Translations under genes and position numbers: made by a program | Assembly: GCA_002917775.1 (NCBI GenBank) | Contig: KZ627161.1 | Location: forward strand, 346,428-410,427 | From: Glaciozyma antarctica PI12 | Lineage: Eukaryota > Basidiomycota > Microbotryomycetes > Kriegeriales > Camptobasidiaceae | DNA: 64,000 nucleotides | Direction of reading: 5' to 3' | Notes under the pieces: generated by a model | What the model saw: the letters and a program-made list of their open reading frames with translations, nothing else | The model's database searches: none | Told to the model about the DNA's origin: nothing | In this document: positions 24,298-36,020 of the stretch, one piece after another | Numbering within the stretch: position 1 is the first letter of the stretch | Layout: each line of letters starts with the position of its first letter

Positions 24298-27200
24298 CTA
24301 CCGTCCCACGCGAACTGCACTCCTCCCCGCCTTCTCCAACGCCGCCAGCCGAACGTTCAACGCCCCCCGAAGCTCCTCTTGATTACTGCGAAGCTCGCCA
24401 GGTGGTAGGGCGGGAGAATCGCCCGCCGATATGGCGAGGAGCTGGTCGAAGAGGCTGAAGGGGAGCCATGAGGTGCCAGGTGCCGTCGGTGGAGGTGCGG
24501 CCTGCGAAAGTGGGGGGTCAGATCCGGAGTAGCATTATGAGAAGCGAATGGAACGCACCTTGATCGTCGCAAGACTGTAGCGGAACGCGTCGGCCAAACG
24601 ATCGTACTTGATCATCGTCCGAATGAGGAGGGACGACTCGTGGCTGAGGAACGAGTCGACGAGCCACGATGGTACCTTGCCTCCTCGGTTGACGGCCAGC
24701 GTACGCTCGAGAACGACGAGGCGGTACCGGAACGACTCGTCGTCGTGGCGTTCGAGGTGGCGTTGAAGCAATCGCCAGGCTTTGGATGCGAGCGAACCCT
24801 CCCAAGTCGCCGCTTCGTCGTTGAGCGCGACCCAGCTGGCGTCGTCGGAGCTGAGAAGACGAGTCAGCAAGGCGCAGGTATGTGAGGTGGGGAGGAACGT
24901 ACGCGGCACCGTGAAGAGCCAGCCCAACGCACTTCTCCGTCAGGATCTCGAAAAGCGACGACATGTCGACGCCGAGAGTTCGGGCCGACGTGAACGCCGA
25001 GTCGAACGCAGCGGTCTGCGAGAAAAGGGCGACGATGGCTTGAGGATCGAGTGAGAAGTCTGCGAGACCAGGTCAGCGCAGCCCACGAACGCAGCTGAGG
25101 AAACGCACTGGTCCGCTCGAGCTCAGGGAAGTCGCCAGCGAGTTGTAGTCGAGACAGCGCCGCAGTGTACTCGCGTCGAATGTCGGCCAAGTCGACGATC
25201 TCGGCCGCCTTCGTCGACGAGTCGAACTCCTCCTCGGGGATGTGGTAAGTGAGCTTCCGTCGCTTCGTGCTCTGCAAGCCAAAAGACCATCAGCACGCTT
25301 CCCAAACCCTAAGGACAAGCTCCCTCACCCGCTCCGATGCGTTCTCCTCGGAAATGACCGCAACCCAAGCGTGCTTCGTCTCGACGAGCGAAAGGGCGTT
25401 CGCCGCAGCGAGGTAGCTTTGGCACTGAAGCGTCGCGAGTTCCCTGAAGGCGCCTGTTCGTCCCGAGAGCTCGCCGATCCTTCGACCTTGCTGGAACATC
25501 GTCGCGCCAGCTGCGAAGCCGTCAGCGGAGTCGCAGGATAAAAGAAGGAGGTAACTCACCACTGCGGTAGTCGCCCTTGGCGATGTGGTACGCGTAGAGG
25601 ATCTGGTAGTAGTTCGGCAAGGCGAGCGGGTCGGAGTTGCGGGCGCGGAAGGAGAGGTTGCGTTCGAGCTCGCTTTGGAGTCCGATGAAGGACCAGCGAG
25701 TGAGGAGCTCGATCTGACCATTCTCGCACAGGCAGGAGATGAGGTGCGCGAGGCAGGTGCTCTTCCTGCAGAAGCGGTGTGTCAGCGAGCTACCCATCGA
25801 CGAGGTTGAAAAGGCAACGCACGTATCGCTGTAAGGAACCATCATGAGCGTGTTGTAGGCGTCCTCGTACATCCCGAGCGAAGCATTGCTCTTGAACAGC
25901 TTAAGCCAAAGGTCTTTCAAGATGACCTCGTCCTCGACTCCCTCCTCGGCGAACGAGTCGAGCGAGAGTCCCGCGAACTTGACGACAGAGATCTCGACTC
26001 CGTGCTCGACAAAGAGCGAGACGACGTGCCGGTAGTAGCGACCGAGACTGCCAGCGATATCGACGGGAAGGACGTGCGAGATCCCGCTCTCCTGATCGAG
26101 TCGCTGATTGCTATCTACGATCCCACAAAGAGTGTCAGTACCTTCTCCCTACCCACGAAGCTAAAAGTTACGCACAGAGAGCCGGAGCAGCCTTCGCAAA
26201 CGCCGTCTGCGCCTCGTCCGTCCTCCCCAGATCCAAGTACGCCAACCCAAGCACAAACAGCATCCCCGGGCCACGCGGGTACATATCCACAAACTCTACC
26301 GCCAGCTCCGGCAGTCCAAGCTTCTGCAGCCGTTGTCCAAACTGGACGTCGGCGGGCGAATCGACCAAGAGCCGCTTTTGGGTGATGAGGCCCGTCGAAG
26401 TGAGGAAGGCGCACATGGCGCTCGTGAGGGCGATAGTGAGGGGTTGGAGTGTCGAGAGGGAGGGAGAGTAGTCCTGGCGTATTAGGGCGTTAAGGAGGGA
26501 GAAGGAAGGGGAGGGCGGAGGAGCGTCGACGACTCTCATGTCCCCGAATCGCTCGAGGATCGTTTCGTCGGAGGAGGAGGGAGGAGGAGAGGTAGCTTGG
26601 TGCGTGAGCCAGCGGAGGGAGGCGAGGGTGTGGAGAGTGGCGAAGGAGGCGCTGGTGAGGGAGGCGATCTGCGGGATGAGGTCGTCCTCCTCGCCGTAGA
26701 CGTATAGAAGGAGAGTGACGAGTCCCAGGGCGAGCGAGTACCTCGCTTCGATCGAGGCGGAGAGGGACTCGGTGAGGAGGGCGGCGGAGAGGTCGGAAAT
26801 GGGGCTGACGGGTTCGGGGTGGCGGACGGGCTGGACGATGTCGGCGGTAGTGAGGAGGGTCCAAAGTGCCTGGAAACTTGCTTCGGGCGTGACGAGTGTT
26901 CGTAGTTCGTCCGAGAGGCGTTCCTGCAGCTCGTCGCCGACGTGCGGCTCCAGTGCCCGCTCGTAGATCTCGATCGCCGTCTCCTCCGTGCTGTGCGTGA
27001 ACGGTGCCCTCGCCCTCGCGAGCAGCTCAACCTCGAGCCTCGTCGACGCGGCCCGCGACATGCCGCTCGAGAGTAGCTTGATCATTTTGAGCACGCCGAC
27101 GATATCGTGGCGGATTCCGCGCGGCGCGAGGTGGGGGTACGAGAGCTCGAGGACCTCGGGTGGTAGGTTGAGGAACGCCCGCGTCTCGTTGGCGCCTGTG

Positions 27201-29115
27201 TCGGGAGAGACGAGTTGCTGGAGGGTGAGGACTGTGTCTTGGAGGATAGGAACGGCGATGGCTTCCCGCATGACGACGAGCGCGACCTGCCTCTCGGGAC
27301 AGACGACGAGGGCGGTGGGGAAGAGGGCGACGGCGCGAGACTCGTTGCACATGGCGACGAACCGGAGCCACTCGACCTTGAGGCGCTTGTTGTAGGCGTC
27401 GTAGAGAAGGGCGCCGGTCTGAGGCGACGTCTCGAGCTCGACGGTGCAGCCTACGACGGCGCACACGCGCTCGTACGACGAGTCGTAGTCGAGCTCGAGA
27501 GCTTCGGGTCGGTCGTGCGGGTCCGTCTCGTTGAGGAGAGCCTCCTCGTACGTCGCCAGCGCGTGTTCCAGCGTCGCAGGTGGGTAGCGCGCGGGGTGGA
27601 AGATGTGCTCGACGAAAACCTCGTTGACGCCCTTGGGGTTATCGCGCAGGAGCTCATCGAAGTACCCCGCGTTCCAGAGCGCGACGCCGGCGCTCCCGCG
27701 GTCGACCGTTCGCCATTCGGGCTCGTCGTCTATCCCGCTCCCATCCGCCAGCTCCGGAAGGCCGACGTACCGCATCTCCAGCTCGCCTGCGTCTTGCCAG
27801 ATGCTCCAGAGCGTCCACTCTCCGCCCTCGGTGCTCGGGTTCCCGCTCGGGCCAAAGCTTGAGACCTCAAAGTCGACCAGCGCCGCCCCGCTCGAGCTGC
27901 AGATCCGCTCCCCGACGGGCGTGAGCTCGTTGACGATTCCACCGTCGCGGGTCCTGATACCGAAAATGCAGAAGGCGGAGAGGCTGCCACTCGAGGCGGG
28001 GACGAAGAGGACGAGGTAGGAAGGGAAGGCGGATTCGTCGTCGCCCGGGATGACCTTGACGAACGGCTGTGGTGAGGGAGGGAGGAGGGACGGTCCCTTG
28101 CTGCGGCTGGTCGATCCACCGGGCGAAGCCATCTCCCGATTCCGCGCTAGCTCGAGCTCCATGGCGGCAGACGCGGACGAAGGGCGGGGGAGGTCAATGG
28201 CCTTGAGGCAGATTCCGGTGTCGACGTTCCAGATCTTAAGCTTGCGGTCGCGCGTAACGCCGAACGCGCAGGTCGTAAGGCCTTCTTCGTAGACGGAGGC
28301 GGCGATGGAGAGGAGCTGGGAGGGGGACGAGGCGGAGGAGGAGTAGGCCGAGTTGAGGTTGCGGTTGGAGAAGGAGGGGATGAGGGACCGGACAGAGAAG
28401 GAGCTGGAGGATCGAAGCTCGGTTTCGAGGAGGGCGCCATCTATGAGCACTGGTTAGCTCCTCTGCCCGAACAAACTACTGTTGAGGGACGCACCTCCTC
28501 CCTCCTCAATCTCGACACTGACAATGTAGCCGTCCTCGCACCCGATAATGACCCTGCTGTCGTCCACCCCTTGCAGCAGCACCGGTACGCGCGTCTCCAG
28601 TGCCACCACCTCGTACTCATCGCTCCACTGCGAGCTCCGGCGAGCGCCGGCGAATAAAAGAGGTTCGCGCCGCCAAACGTGAGCGCGTAAAGGTAGCCCG
28701 CCTCCGTCAGGGCCAGCACCTGCAGCGCTCCCGTCTCTCCTACGAGCTGGAAGAACGGCGAGGGCACCAGGCGAGCTGGGAAGACGAAGCGGACGGGCGG
28801 GAGAGTCGCTTGTTGATCGAGCTCTGCGAACCGACTCGTCCCTCCGCGTCCGTCGCCCGCCTCGCCGTTGATGAAGCTGATCCAGCGTAGCTCGAGCGTG
28901 TAGCCATCTTCGATGGTGCGGCTGAGGATGAAGCCTGCGGTGGAGGAGCCGGTGGGGAAGAAAGTCGAGCTGGCGAGGGCGTGGTCGGGCTGGGCGAGGG
29001 CTGGGATAGGTTCTGGTTCGGTGGAGGCGGGAGAGGCGGTGGGTACGGTGTAGGTGAGGAAGTCGAGTGCTGAAGCGTGCTCCAGGAAGGTCGTTGCTGT
29101 CGTGAATGAAGCCAT
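24298..29115 (-). CDS. NUP120: Nucleoporin NUP120/NUP160, Y-complex subunit
   Basis: Role (known): scaffold nucleoporin of the Nup84/107 (Y) complex, with an N-terminal beta propeller and a C-terminal alpha solenoid. Seen: N-terminus MASFTTATTFLEHASALDFL, a blade with LVGETGALQVLALTEAGYLY, YEVVALETRVPVLLQGVDD with RVIIGCEDGYIVSVEIEE, and the signature blade TTCAFGVTRDRKLKIWNVDT with GICLKAIDLPRP. The solenoid follows: GSLGRYYRHVVSLFVEHGVE, LKDLWLKLFKSNASLGMYED with AYNTLMMVPYSDT, and LLTRWSFIGLQSELERNLSF. The tail contains SWLPFSLFDQLLAISAGDSP and ends AVRVGR with TAG. The 2.3-kb central exon (28450-26168) is unusually long for this window. Near 28645-28665 the frame slips by one base at a T run between FGGANLF and QWSDEYEVV. 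Product about 1,400 residues. Confidence 0.88.
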
Positions 29116-29445
29116 GGTGCTAGGAGGAGGATGATGTGAATAGGATGAAGGAAGGCGGAGATGTTCTGAATTGGATGAAGGAGAGTGAAGAGTTGTGCAG
29201 TCCAGTCGAGTTCCTGTGACTGCTGACTGCCAGCGCTCCTCTCGAGGGGTGTGAGTGCAAGTAGAGCTGGAGCCTGCTGCTCTGGCTCAGGCGTCGCGGT
29301 GGGGGGCTGCCAACTCGTGTGGCCAGGGGGGTCTGCACATCTGGACAGGGGGGTCCCTCTCTCAGCTTCGGCCCTCCCGAATGAGAGCAGCGTGGTTCTC
29401 TCTCCCGACTTTGCTGTTGGACCACAGGAAGAGCAGCGACAGCAG
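29116..29445. promoter_or_regulatory. Divergent promoter region, NUP120 and sulfite oxidase
   Basis: These 330 bp lie between divergent starts. They contain G-runs (TGGGGGGCTGCC near 29301, CAGGGGGGTCTG near 29323) and an A/T-poorer core. No TATA box is obvious. Confidence 0.4.
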
Positions 29446-31025
29446 ATGGAACAGCAACACATCGTGCACTCCTCGGAGCCACTCAATAGCGAGCCACAAC
29501 CTCGCCAGCTCGCTCTCTCCTTCCAAACCCCTACCTCCACCGTCTTCCAACGCAACCACAGCCGGATCCCTCCTCCCAAGACTCCTTACTCTCTCAGCAT
29601 CTCCCTCGACGCCTCTCCCCAAGGCAGCGCCGCGTTTGGGACCTTGCCGCCTCTGGAACTCGCTCTCGCCGACATCAAGACGCACTTCTTGCAAGAGGTT
29701 CTGGCGATCATTCAGTGCGCAGGGAACAGGAGGGCGGAGATGAACGAGGTCAAGAAGGTCGAGGGACTCTGCTGGGAACGAGGAGCTGTAGCTAATGTCT
29801 CCTGGCGAGGTGAGCTCGCGTGCGGCGTTGTTGTTATTGCGTGCTCATCCTTTCGCTTCGCAGGGGCGTTGCTTCGCGACGTGCTCTCAAACTGGGGCGT
29901 CAAGGAGGGATCTTACGAAGGCCTTCATTGTCACTTTGAATGCTTGACTGAGCCTTGCGAGGACGACACGTTCTACGGCGCTTCTATACCTCTCGCTACA
30001 GCGATGTGAGTTTCGCCCTTTCTCCGGCACAATCTTGCACTCTCACACTCGTTATGACGCAGGGATTCAGAACTCCCAATTCTTCTGGCCTACGAGATGA
30101 ACGGCGAGGAGCTCACGCCCGAGCACGGGTATCCCTTGCGAGTCGCTGCTCCCGGCCGAATAGGCGCTCGCTGGGTCAAGTGGCTGGAGAGGATTGTGAT
30201 ACGGCCTTTTGAGGTGAGTCTCTCGGAGCTGTTCTGCGAATCCTGCTGACTTGTAGCGCCTCTGCAGAGCTCGTGCTATTATCAGCAACTAGATTGTGCG
30301 GACCTCGCTTCCACTTCTTTTTTCGTCGCGACTGAAGGCATCTCGCGCAGATAAAATGCTTCCTTCTCACGTAGACGCCAAGACGAAGCACGAATGGCTG
30401 CTCCGACTTCCCTCGATGCAGTGCGTCCCCCATTTCGCCCCCTCAAGCTCGCTCATTCTGACGCTATTCTAGGGAGTACGATCTCAACTGCGCCATCTGC
30501 TCTCCTGGAAACGACGAGGTCCTAACTCACGATCAAGCCATAATTGTTCGTGGCTACGCATTCGGAGGACATGGTGCGTCCTTCGCCCCCCTCGCGAGCG
30601 AGGCTAACATCATGATCCCGTCGCAGGAATCCCCATCAAGACCGTCCAAGTTGCCGTCCTCTCCTCCTCGCCCGAACAATCACCTCTCGCTGTGACCGAG
30701 AAAGCCGCCAGCCGCGACGTCTGGACTACCGCGACTCTCGAGCACGGCCCAGCACCCTCGCTGCCGACTTCGACGAACAAGAACTGGTCATGGACCCTCT
30801 GGAGCGCCTCGATCCCCCTCTCTTCACTCGAGCTACGACCAGGGACTAACGTGATCGCTCTCGTTGCTCGCTGCGGTGCGTCTTGCTGGCTTGCGGAGGA
30901 GGAAGAGAGCTGATTCTGGCGCAGAGGATGCGAAGGGGAACGTTCAGCCGAGGAGCACTGAGTGGAATCTTCGTGGGCTGGGAGAGCAGGGCTGGAGTGT
31001 GGTCAAAGCAGTGGTGCATTCTTGA
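29446..31025 (+). CDS. Molybdenum-cofactor sulfite oxidase, haem-less fungal form
   Basis: Role: oxidation of sulfite to sulfate by a Mo-pterin enzyme; in other eukaryotes it is mitochondrial or peroxisomal. Seen: TPTSTVFQRNHSRIP, then LAIIQCAGNRRAEMNEVKKV with the molybdenum-ligand Cys, EGLCWERGAVANVSWRGALL, DDTFYGASIPLATAMDPELL, LAYEMNGEELTPEHGYPLRV and GRIGARWVKWLERIVIRPFE. These form the catalytic domain. The dimerisation domain has GNDEVLTHDQAIIVRGYAFG and the ending TEWNLRGLGEQGWSVVKAVV with HS and TGA. Five short introns fit. There is no cytochrome b5 domain, unlike animal SUOX. No clear mitochondrial presequence is visible, and I do not see a convincing C-terminal peroxisome signal. 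Nitrate reductase is excluded by length and by the missing haem and flavin domains. Confidence 0.9.
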
Positions 31026-31202
31026 TTTCAACGTGTTTTGAGGCCGAGAGAAAAAGAGGCTGGAGTCCTCGGGGGGCGAGGACGTTCTCCCTTTCTTCTC
31101 TCCCCACACACTCAGCCGGCATCGCCTCTCCCCTCTCAACAAGCTCCCCACCAGCCCGCCTACTCCTCATTCCCAGCTCACCCCTCCTTTCTCGTTGGCA
31201 CC

Positions 31203-32172
31203 ATGTCAAAATGGTCAGAGGCTGATCAAGTAAACGTCCTCCAGCTCTCTCTGCAAGGCCTTTCCCGGGCGCAGATCATTGCGCGCACTGGGATTCCAAG
31301 CAGCAGCGTCGGGCGCTTCCTGCGGGTGGGGAAGGTGCGTTTCTTCCGGAGCTCTGTGGGATGGGCGACAGACAGCTGATCCCCCCCACCTAGCCCGATC
31401 CCCGCTACTCGGAGGAGAAGGTCGCCAAGGACGAGGTGGAGCACCTTAGGCTCCTGGCAAAGGCGAAGGCTCAACTGGCGAACGAGCGGGGAGGAGCAGG
31501 GGGGCACAGCACGGCGGGAGGAGCAGAGGCTTCTACTTCGGCGGCTCCTGCGGTCAAGGGGAAGGGGAAAGCACGCGAGGTCGCTGCTCCTTATACCAAG
31601 CCAGCACCGTCGAGGAGTCCCCCTGCTGCAGCTCCTCCCATCGCCTCCTCCTCCCGCGGGTTCATGCTCCCTCCAGCCGACGCCGCTCCACTTCCCATCG
31701 CCTCCTCCTCGAACCTACCACCGGAAGCAGCCCCTGCACCGACCGGAGCGTTCTGGCCCAAGATCATCGACCTTATCGCTCGCACGCTGCCCGACTTCTC
31801 CTCGACCACCCCGCCTTCGAGCGCGCGACTCGCCGCCGTCCCAGCTTCCTACAGCACCAGCTTTGGCGTGCGTGCACCTCTCTCTCCTCATCAGTGCTTG
31901 ACTGACCAGCTTCCTTCTGTAGTCCGCACCTACAAACAATCTGCCCGAGGCCTACTCCACCAGCTTCGGTACCCAAGTCCGTCCTCTCTCTCCCTCTCCC
32001 CGCTCGCTCCTAACAGATCGCACAGAGCTTCGCACCAGCCACTTTTATCCCCTCCCTCGCTAACCCCATTTCGACGCCCACCACCTCCCTCGCCAACCCC
32101 ACATCCGTCCCCGTTCCGCCTCTCCCTCTCGCCCCCTCGCCTCCCGCTATCGATGGACTAGGGAAGGAATAG
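31203..32172 (+). CDS. Orphan protein with N-terminal helix-turn-helix-like segment
   Basis: Not recognised as a known gene. Seen: the first 45 residues (MSKWSEADQVNVLQLSLQGL then SRAQIIARTGIPSSSVGRFL) have the spacing of a homeodomain-like or transposase-type HTH (helix, GLSRAQIIARTGIP, recognition helix). An Ala/Pro/Ser-rich region follows with a basic patch (VKGKGKAREV) and LPIASSSN-type repeats. The end is short exons reading NLPEAYSTSFGTQ and IAQSFAPATFIPSLANPIST, and finally PAIDGLGKE with TAG. YSTSFG occurs twice, in the second and third exons. Three introns splice in phase. A DNA-binding role is inference from the HTH-like segment alone. It is convergent with the Stealth gene, 90 bp apart. 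Confidence 0.6.
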
Positions 32173-32262
32173 ACGGAGGGGTGGTGAGGGTATCATGGAG
32201 AGCTTGTTGTATTCGAACTATGCGTTGCTTGCTCGCTGGACTCCCGCTTCCAAATTTCAAGC

Positions 32263-34720
32263 TCACCACCCCACCCGCTCCCACTTCCCCCTCCTCCACC
32301 TCTCCCCCCACTCCCTCACCACCTCTCTCACCCCTCCCCCCTTCCCATTCAAATCATCATTCAACGCCACAAAAGTCCTCCCCTCCACCTCCTCCAATTT
32401 CCTCCGCAGCTCGGTCGCCGAATGGATCGAGATAAAAGTGGAGGAGGAGGTGCCGAGGGTGTAGGAGTACCGCTGGATGAGGGAGATGGATTGCTGTCGG
32501 AGGGTTGGGAAGGGGGGAGAGGGCGAGGGAGGAGGGAGGAAAGCGGAGAGTCCTAGAGGGCCGCTCGCCGAGAGGAGATGGGAGGATGAGGCAGTCTCCG
32601 CACTTCGGACGTTCGACTGCGATCCGGCGAAAGATGTCTGTGGCGTTCAGAGCTCCCGATCCAGGCTCGAGGAATGCAGGTCCGAAGCAGTCAACGAGAT
32701 CGATCTCGCACGCGCTCCTCCCCTCCTCGCTCTCGCTCTCGAACGTCGGCCAGCGTTTGTCCGTACGCTCGAATAAGGCGAACCCATCTGCAGAGGAGAA
32801 GGCGATCTCCGTTTGGCGTGGGAGGGGGAGGCGAGCGGTTGAGAAGAGGTTGGGGAGGGTTACGAGAGTTTGGCGGTAGGTAGGGGGGACGGTGATGGCG
32901 AGGGCGGAGTGGTTGAGAGAGGACAGGAGGGCGGTGCGCTCGGCGGAGGAGTAGAGGCCATCTTGGTTCGGGTCACAGCGGGCTAGGAGGAAGGAGCGTA
33001 GTCTGTGAGAGAGGTTAGGAGAGTGTAGAGAGGGAGCAGATGGACGGACAGAGCTTCGCGGTGCTTTTCGATCGTGTAGTGAGCGAGGAGGAATGCAGTT
33101 TGGACTTCGGGAGGTCCTCGTCCTCGGAAACGAGCTGATGCGGTCTGCGTATAGAGCGTTTAGCAGCGAGTACTGAGAAGGCCAGGGAGAGAGAGCTCAC
33201 CGCGGTTAGCTCGTTGAGAAATACGGACTGCACCTCTCGCAACACTGGCATCGACATCGACTTCGCTTCATGAACGAGGTACGGTCGCGAACGCTTGCCG
33301 AATCGCTGATCTGCCAACGAGAAGCCAGTCAAAGCCAGTCAGTGTATATCTTCTGCGAGACGGAATACTGGACGAACCCAGAAGCCAGTTCGTGTACCCG
33401 AGCCCTCGCCACTCACCCTCAGGGTCCGCATGAGCGTCCTCGGGCGCGACGCCACTCACGAGAAGATCTTGCTGGAGGCGAAAGACGGGGCCGGTGAGAG
33501 GAGAGGCGACGTCCGATAGGAAGAGGTCCTGCGAGAGCCTTTGATCAGCTTTCGGCCTGGAGTGCGGAGTGCGGGGACGCACCTGGAGGACGAAGAAGTC
33601 GTCGTTGAGGCTAAGAACGGTGTCGGCTGCGTCGTCGAGGTTTGCGAGCTGAGATTCGATAGCGAGACTGCACCCGAGAGTGATCAGCTCCCGCCAACCT
33701 CGCTATCGAGGTCTCGCACCTGTTAAACGAAGGCAAAACGCCCGCTCGCCACTCCTCCGCCTCCTGCTCGCGACCTTCCTCCGACCTCTTCCCACGCGCA
33801 GCAGTGCGAAATATCTCCCAATGACTCCACACCCTCATTCCCGTCCCCTCCCTCCTCAAGTCCTTCCGCACTCCGGCGAATTCGATCGCGTCGAGGTCGA
33901 GCCAGTGTGGGACTTGAGCGATGCGAGAGTTTGGAGTGGGGCAGGTAGAGTGGGGAGAGCAGGAAGTAGTGTCGCCTACTACGAGGTGGAGCGTTCGGAG
34001 GGCGGAGGGAGAAAAGGCCGAGACGACGGAGCGAATCGAGAAGCGGAGTTCGTCGTGCTCGCTGCCGAAAAAAGTGCTCAGCCTCAAGCGCCTCAAGCGC
34101 CTCAAGAAAGAGACTCAAACGTACCGAAAATGCTTCTCCACAGCCGCTCCTGCGATCCGCTTCATCATCGCCCCCCACGCTCGTCGCAACACGCTCCCCC
34201 TCCCGACCTCCTGCGAAACCTTCTCGCGCCATTCGCTCATCCGCTCCCCCTCGGAACCGTTCGTCCACAGCCAAACTGCGTCCAACGTAGGTGTCTTTCC
34301 CTCCCAGTAGCCATGCAAGGCATCGCAGAGGACTCCATGCGCGATCCATTCCTCGGCGCAGTCGGGGGAGAAGTCGCGCGAGGAGAGGGTGGGGGTGAGA
34401 GGGCGGGAGGGGAGGAGAGAGGAGAAGCTGTTGGATGAGAAGGGGATCGTTCCGGGCGTCGGGGGAGGGGTCGAGGTGGTGAGTTGCTGCCGGCTGCGGG
34501 GGAGGCCGAGGAGCGAGATGGTGAACAGGCCGGAGAGTGCAGCGAGGGCGAGAGTGAGAAGCAGGGCGAAGTGAGGCGGTGCGCCTAGTAGGCAGCGTTT
34601 TGGCGACTTGGGTTGAGAGTGCGAGAGAGGGAGGAGTGGATCCGCTGGGCTCCAGGCGGCCTGTTCCTCGTCTTTGTCGTACTTCGTCAGCGCGATGTGT
34701 TCGAGCGAAGGCCTCGCCAT
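32263..34720 (-). CDS. XPT1: Stealth-family sugar-phosphate transferase, XPT1-like
   Basis: Role: Stealth proteins transfer sugar-1-phosphates; the cryptococcal relative Xpt1 adds xylose-phosphate to mannose on secretory glycans in the Golgi. Seen: MARPSLEHIALTKYDKDEEQ and a signal anchor FALLLTLALAALSGLFTISL; CR1 LDAVWLWTNGSEG; CR2 EHDELRFSIRSVVSAFSPSA, VPHWLDLDAIEFAG, SLAIESQLANLDDAADTVLS and LNDDFFVLQDLFLSDVASPL; CR3 RPYLVHEAKSMSMPVLREVQ; and CR4 with IQRYSYTLGTSSSTFISI and TFVALNDDLNGKGGGVREVV, ending KWERVGW with TGA. All four conserved regions occur in order. Near 32555-32575 the frame moves by one base between ERPKCGDCLI and SGPLGLSAFL. The actual sugar donor is unknown. Confidence 0.82.
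34081..34106 (-). repeat. Nine-base tandem repeat in an intron of the XPT1-like gene
   Basis: Almost three exact copies of GCCTCAAGC (plus-strand sense) lie in the intron between the CR1 and CR2 exons of the Stealth gene. The unit is too short and too few in number to be CRISPR. It is probably replication slippage. Confidence 0.75.
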
Positions 34721-35214
34721 AGTTCCAATCGCACGTCGGGCTAGGAAGAGCGCGTTGGAGAAGGAAGAGAGCAGCGACCGAGAGCGAGATCCTCGTGAGC
34801 AGCGACTCGGAGGAGGCACGATACTGCGGCGAAGAGGGAGCTCCGCCAGCAGCAAAGGCCTTGCGCCCTTTCGACAGACACCCGTTTCAAAGCAGAGGCG
34901 TTCAGAGGAGCTGCCGCAGTCAGGTGTCGTACGTTCAGAGACGGCGGAGGGAGAACAGCTGGCAGCCTTGGGCCAACCCGTAAGAGGGAACACTCTCGTT
35001 TGCCAGTGGTCTGGGAACTTCTCGCCTGGAGAGCGCGTTCAGGCTCCGTTACTCCGTCTTACTCACGAAGAGCGAGCGTCAAGGGAGAGGAAACTGCGTC
35101 GTTTAGGAGAATCAAAAGCAAACGGGAGTATCGACTAGGAATCACCAAGACAGCAACACCACCAAACACCACCTCGTCCTCAGCACCAACCACCTCCTCT
35201 CACCCCGAACAACC
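34721..35214. promoter_or_regulatory. Divergent promoter region, XPT1-like gene and LSM12
   Basis: These 494 bp lie between divergent start codons. The LSM12 side ends in an A/C-rich leader (ACACCACCAAACACCACCTC near 35154-35174) just before the ATG. No gene or RNA is seen. Confidence 0.45.
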
Positions 35215-36020
35215 ATGGCATCCTCTCCAGCGACCACCACCAACGCACCTCGCAAGTCATCCAACCTTCGTCGCACCTCCGCCGTCCCCTCTCCCAAGCC
35301 CACAGCCGCCGCCTCCCTCACCCCCTCCACGACCACCCCCACTTCCTCACGTCCGTCCTCCCCCGCCCCTCTCCAATCCCTCGACACGCTCCTCCACCTC
35401 CCCCTCCGCCTAACCCTCATTCCCTCCGGCTCCCTCCCCGAACGTACCGTCGAAGGAACTCTATGGACCTACGACGCCTCTACCTCCGTCGTAGTCCTCA
35501 CCTCCCTCTCCTCTTCCCCCTCCTCGAACCCAACCACGGCCCAAAACCCTTCGAACCAGAAACGCTCGTACCACCTCCTCAAGACGCCCCAAATCAAATC
35601 CGTCGTAGTCCTCTCCACCTCCCCAGACGAGACCCTCCCCGGCCCCGCCGCTGCGATCAATCTGAAGGAGGTCGACGCGCGGGTGGAGAAAGCTGTGAGG
35701 AAGGATCAGGAAGAGCGAGCGCGGGTGGGACAGGGAGTGAGTGAGGAGGCGCAGGCGCTGTTTGATGCGTTGGGGAAGACGCTGCCTGTGCGATGGGCGG
35801 GAGCGAGTATTGTGGTCATGGATGAGGTGATGATTAGTGTGCCGTATGGGACGGCAGACGTCAAGGGGACTAAGAGTGCTGGAGGACAGGTGGAAAGGGT
35901 TAGGAAGGTGGTGAGTTGGCCGTTTCGCAGGGGCGGGGTGGACGAGTGCTGATGGCTCTTCTTGGGCAGCTCGAGGGTGTACGGCAACAACACGCGGATC
36001 GCCAGACGAAGAGCACTTGA
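35215..36020 (+). CDS. LSM12: LSM12 homologue (Sm-like plus anticodon-binding-like domain)
   Basis: Role (known): Lsm12 associates with the ataxin-2/Pbp1 translation and RNA-granule machinery. Seen: a Ser/Thr/Pro-rich N-terminal extension of about 55 residues, then the Lsm part LIPSGSLPERTVEGTLWTYD with ASTSVVVL, the diagnostic AAAINLKEVDARVEKAVRKD, then EAQALFDALGKTLPVRWAGA with SIVVMDEVMISVPYGTADVK and QVERVRKVLEGVRQQ. One intron (GTGAGT after VRKV to GGGCAG) leads to a last exon ending HADRQTKST with TGA. The ALFDALGKTLPxRW and VPY segments are the hallmark of the LSM12 AD domain. Confidence 0.87.

Noticed and set aside
34081-34106. Direct repeats as a CRISPR array
   Set aside because: The unit is 9 bp, in tandem without spacers, and lies inside a eukaryotic intron.
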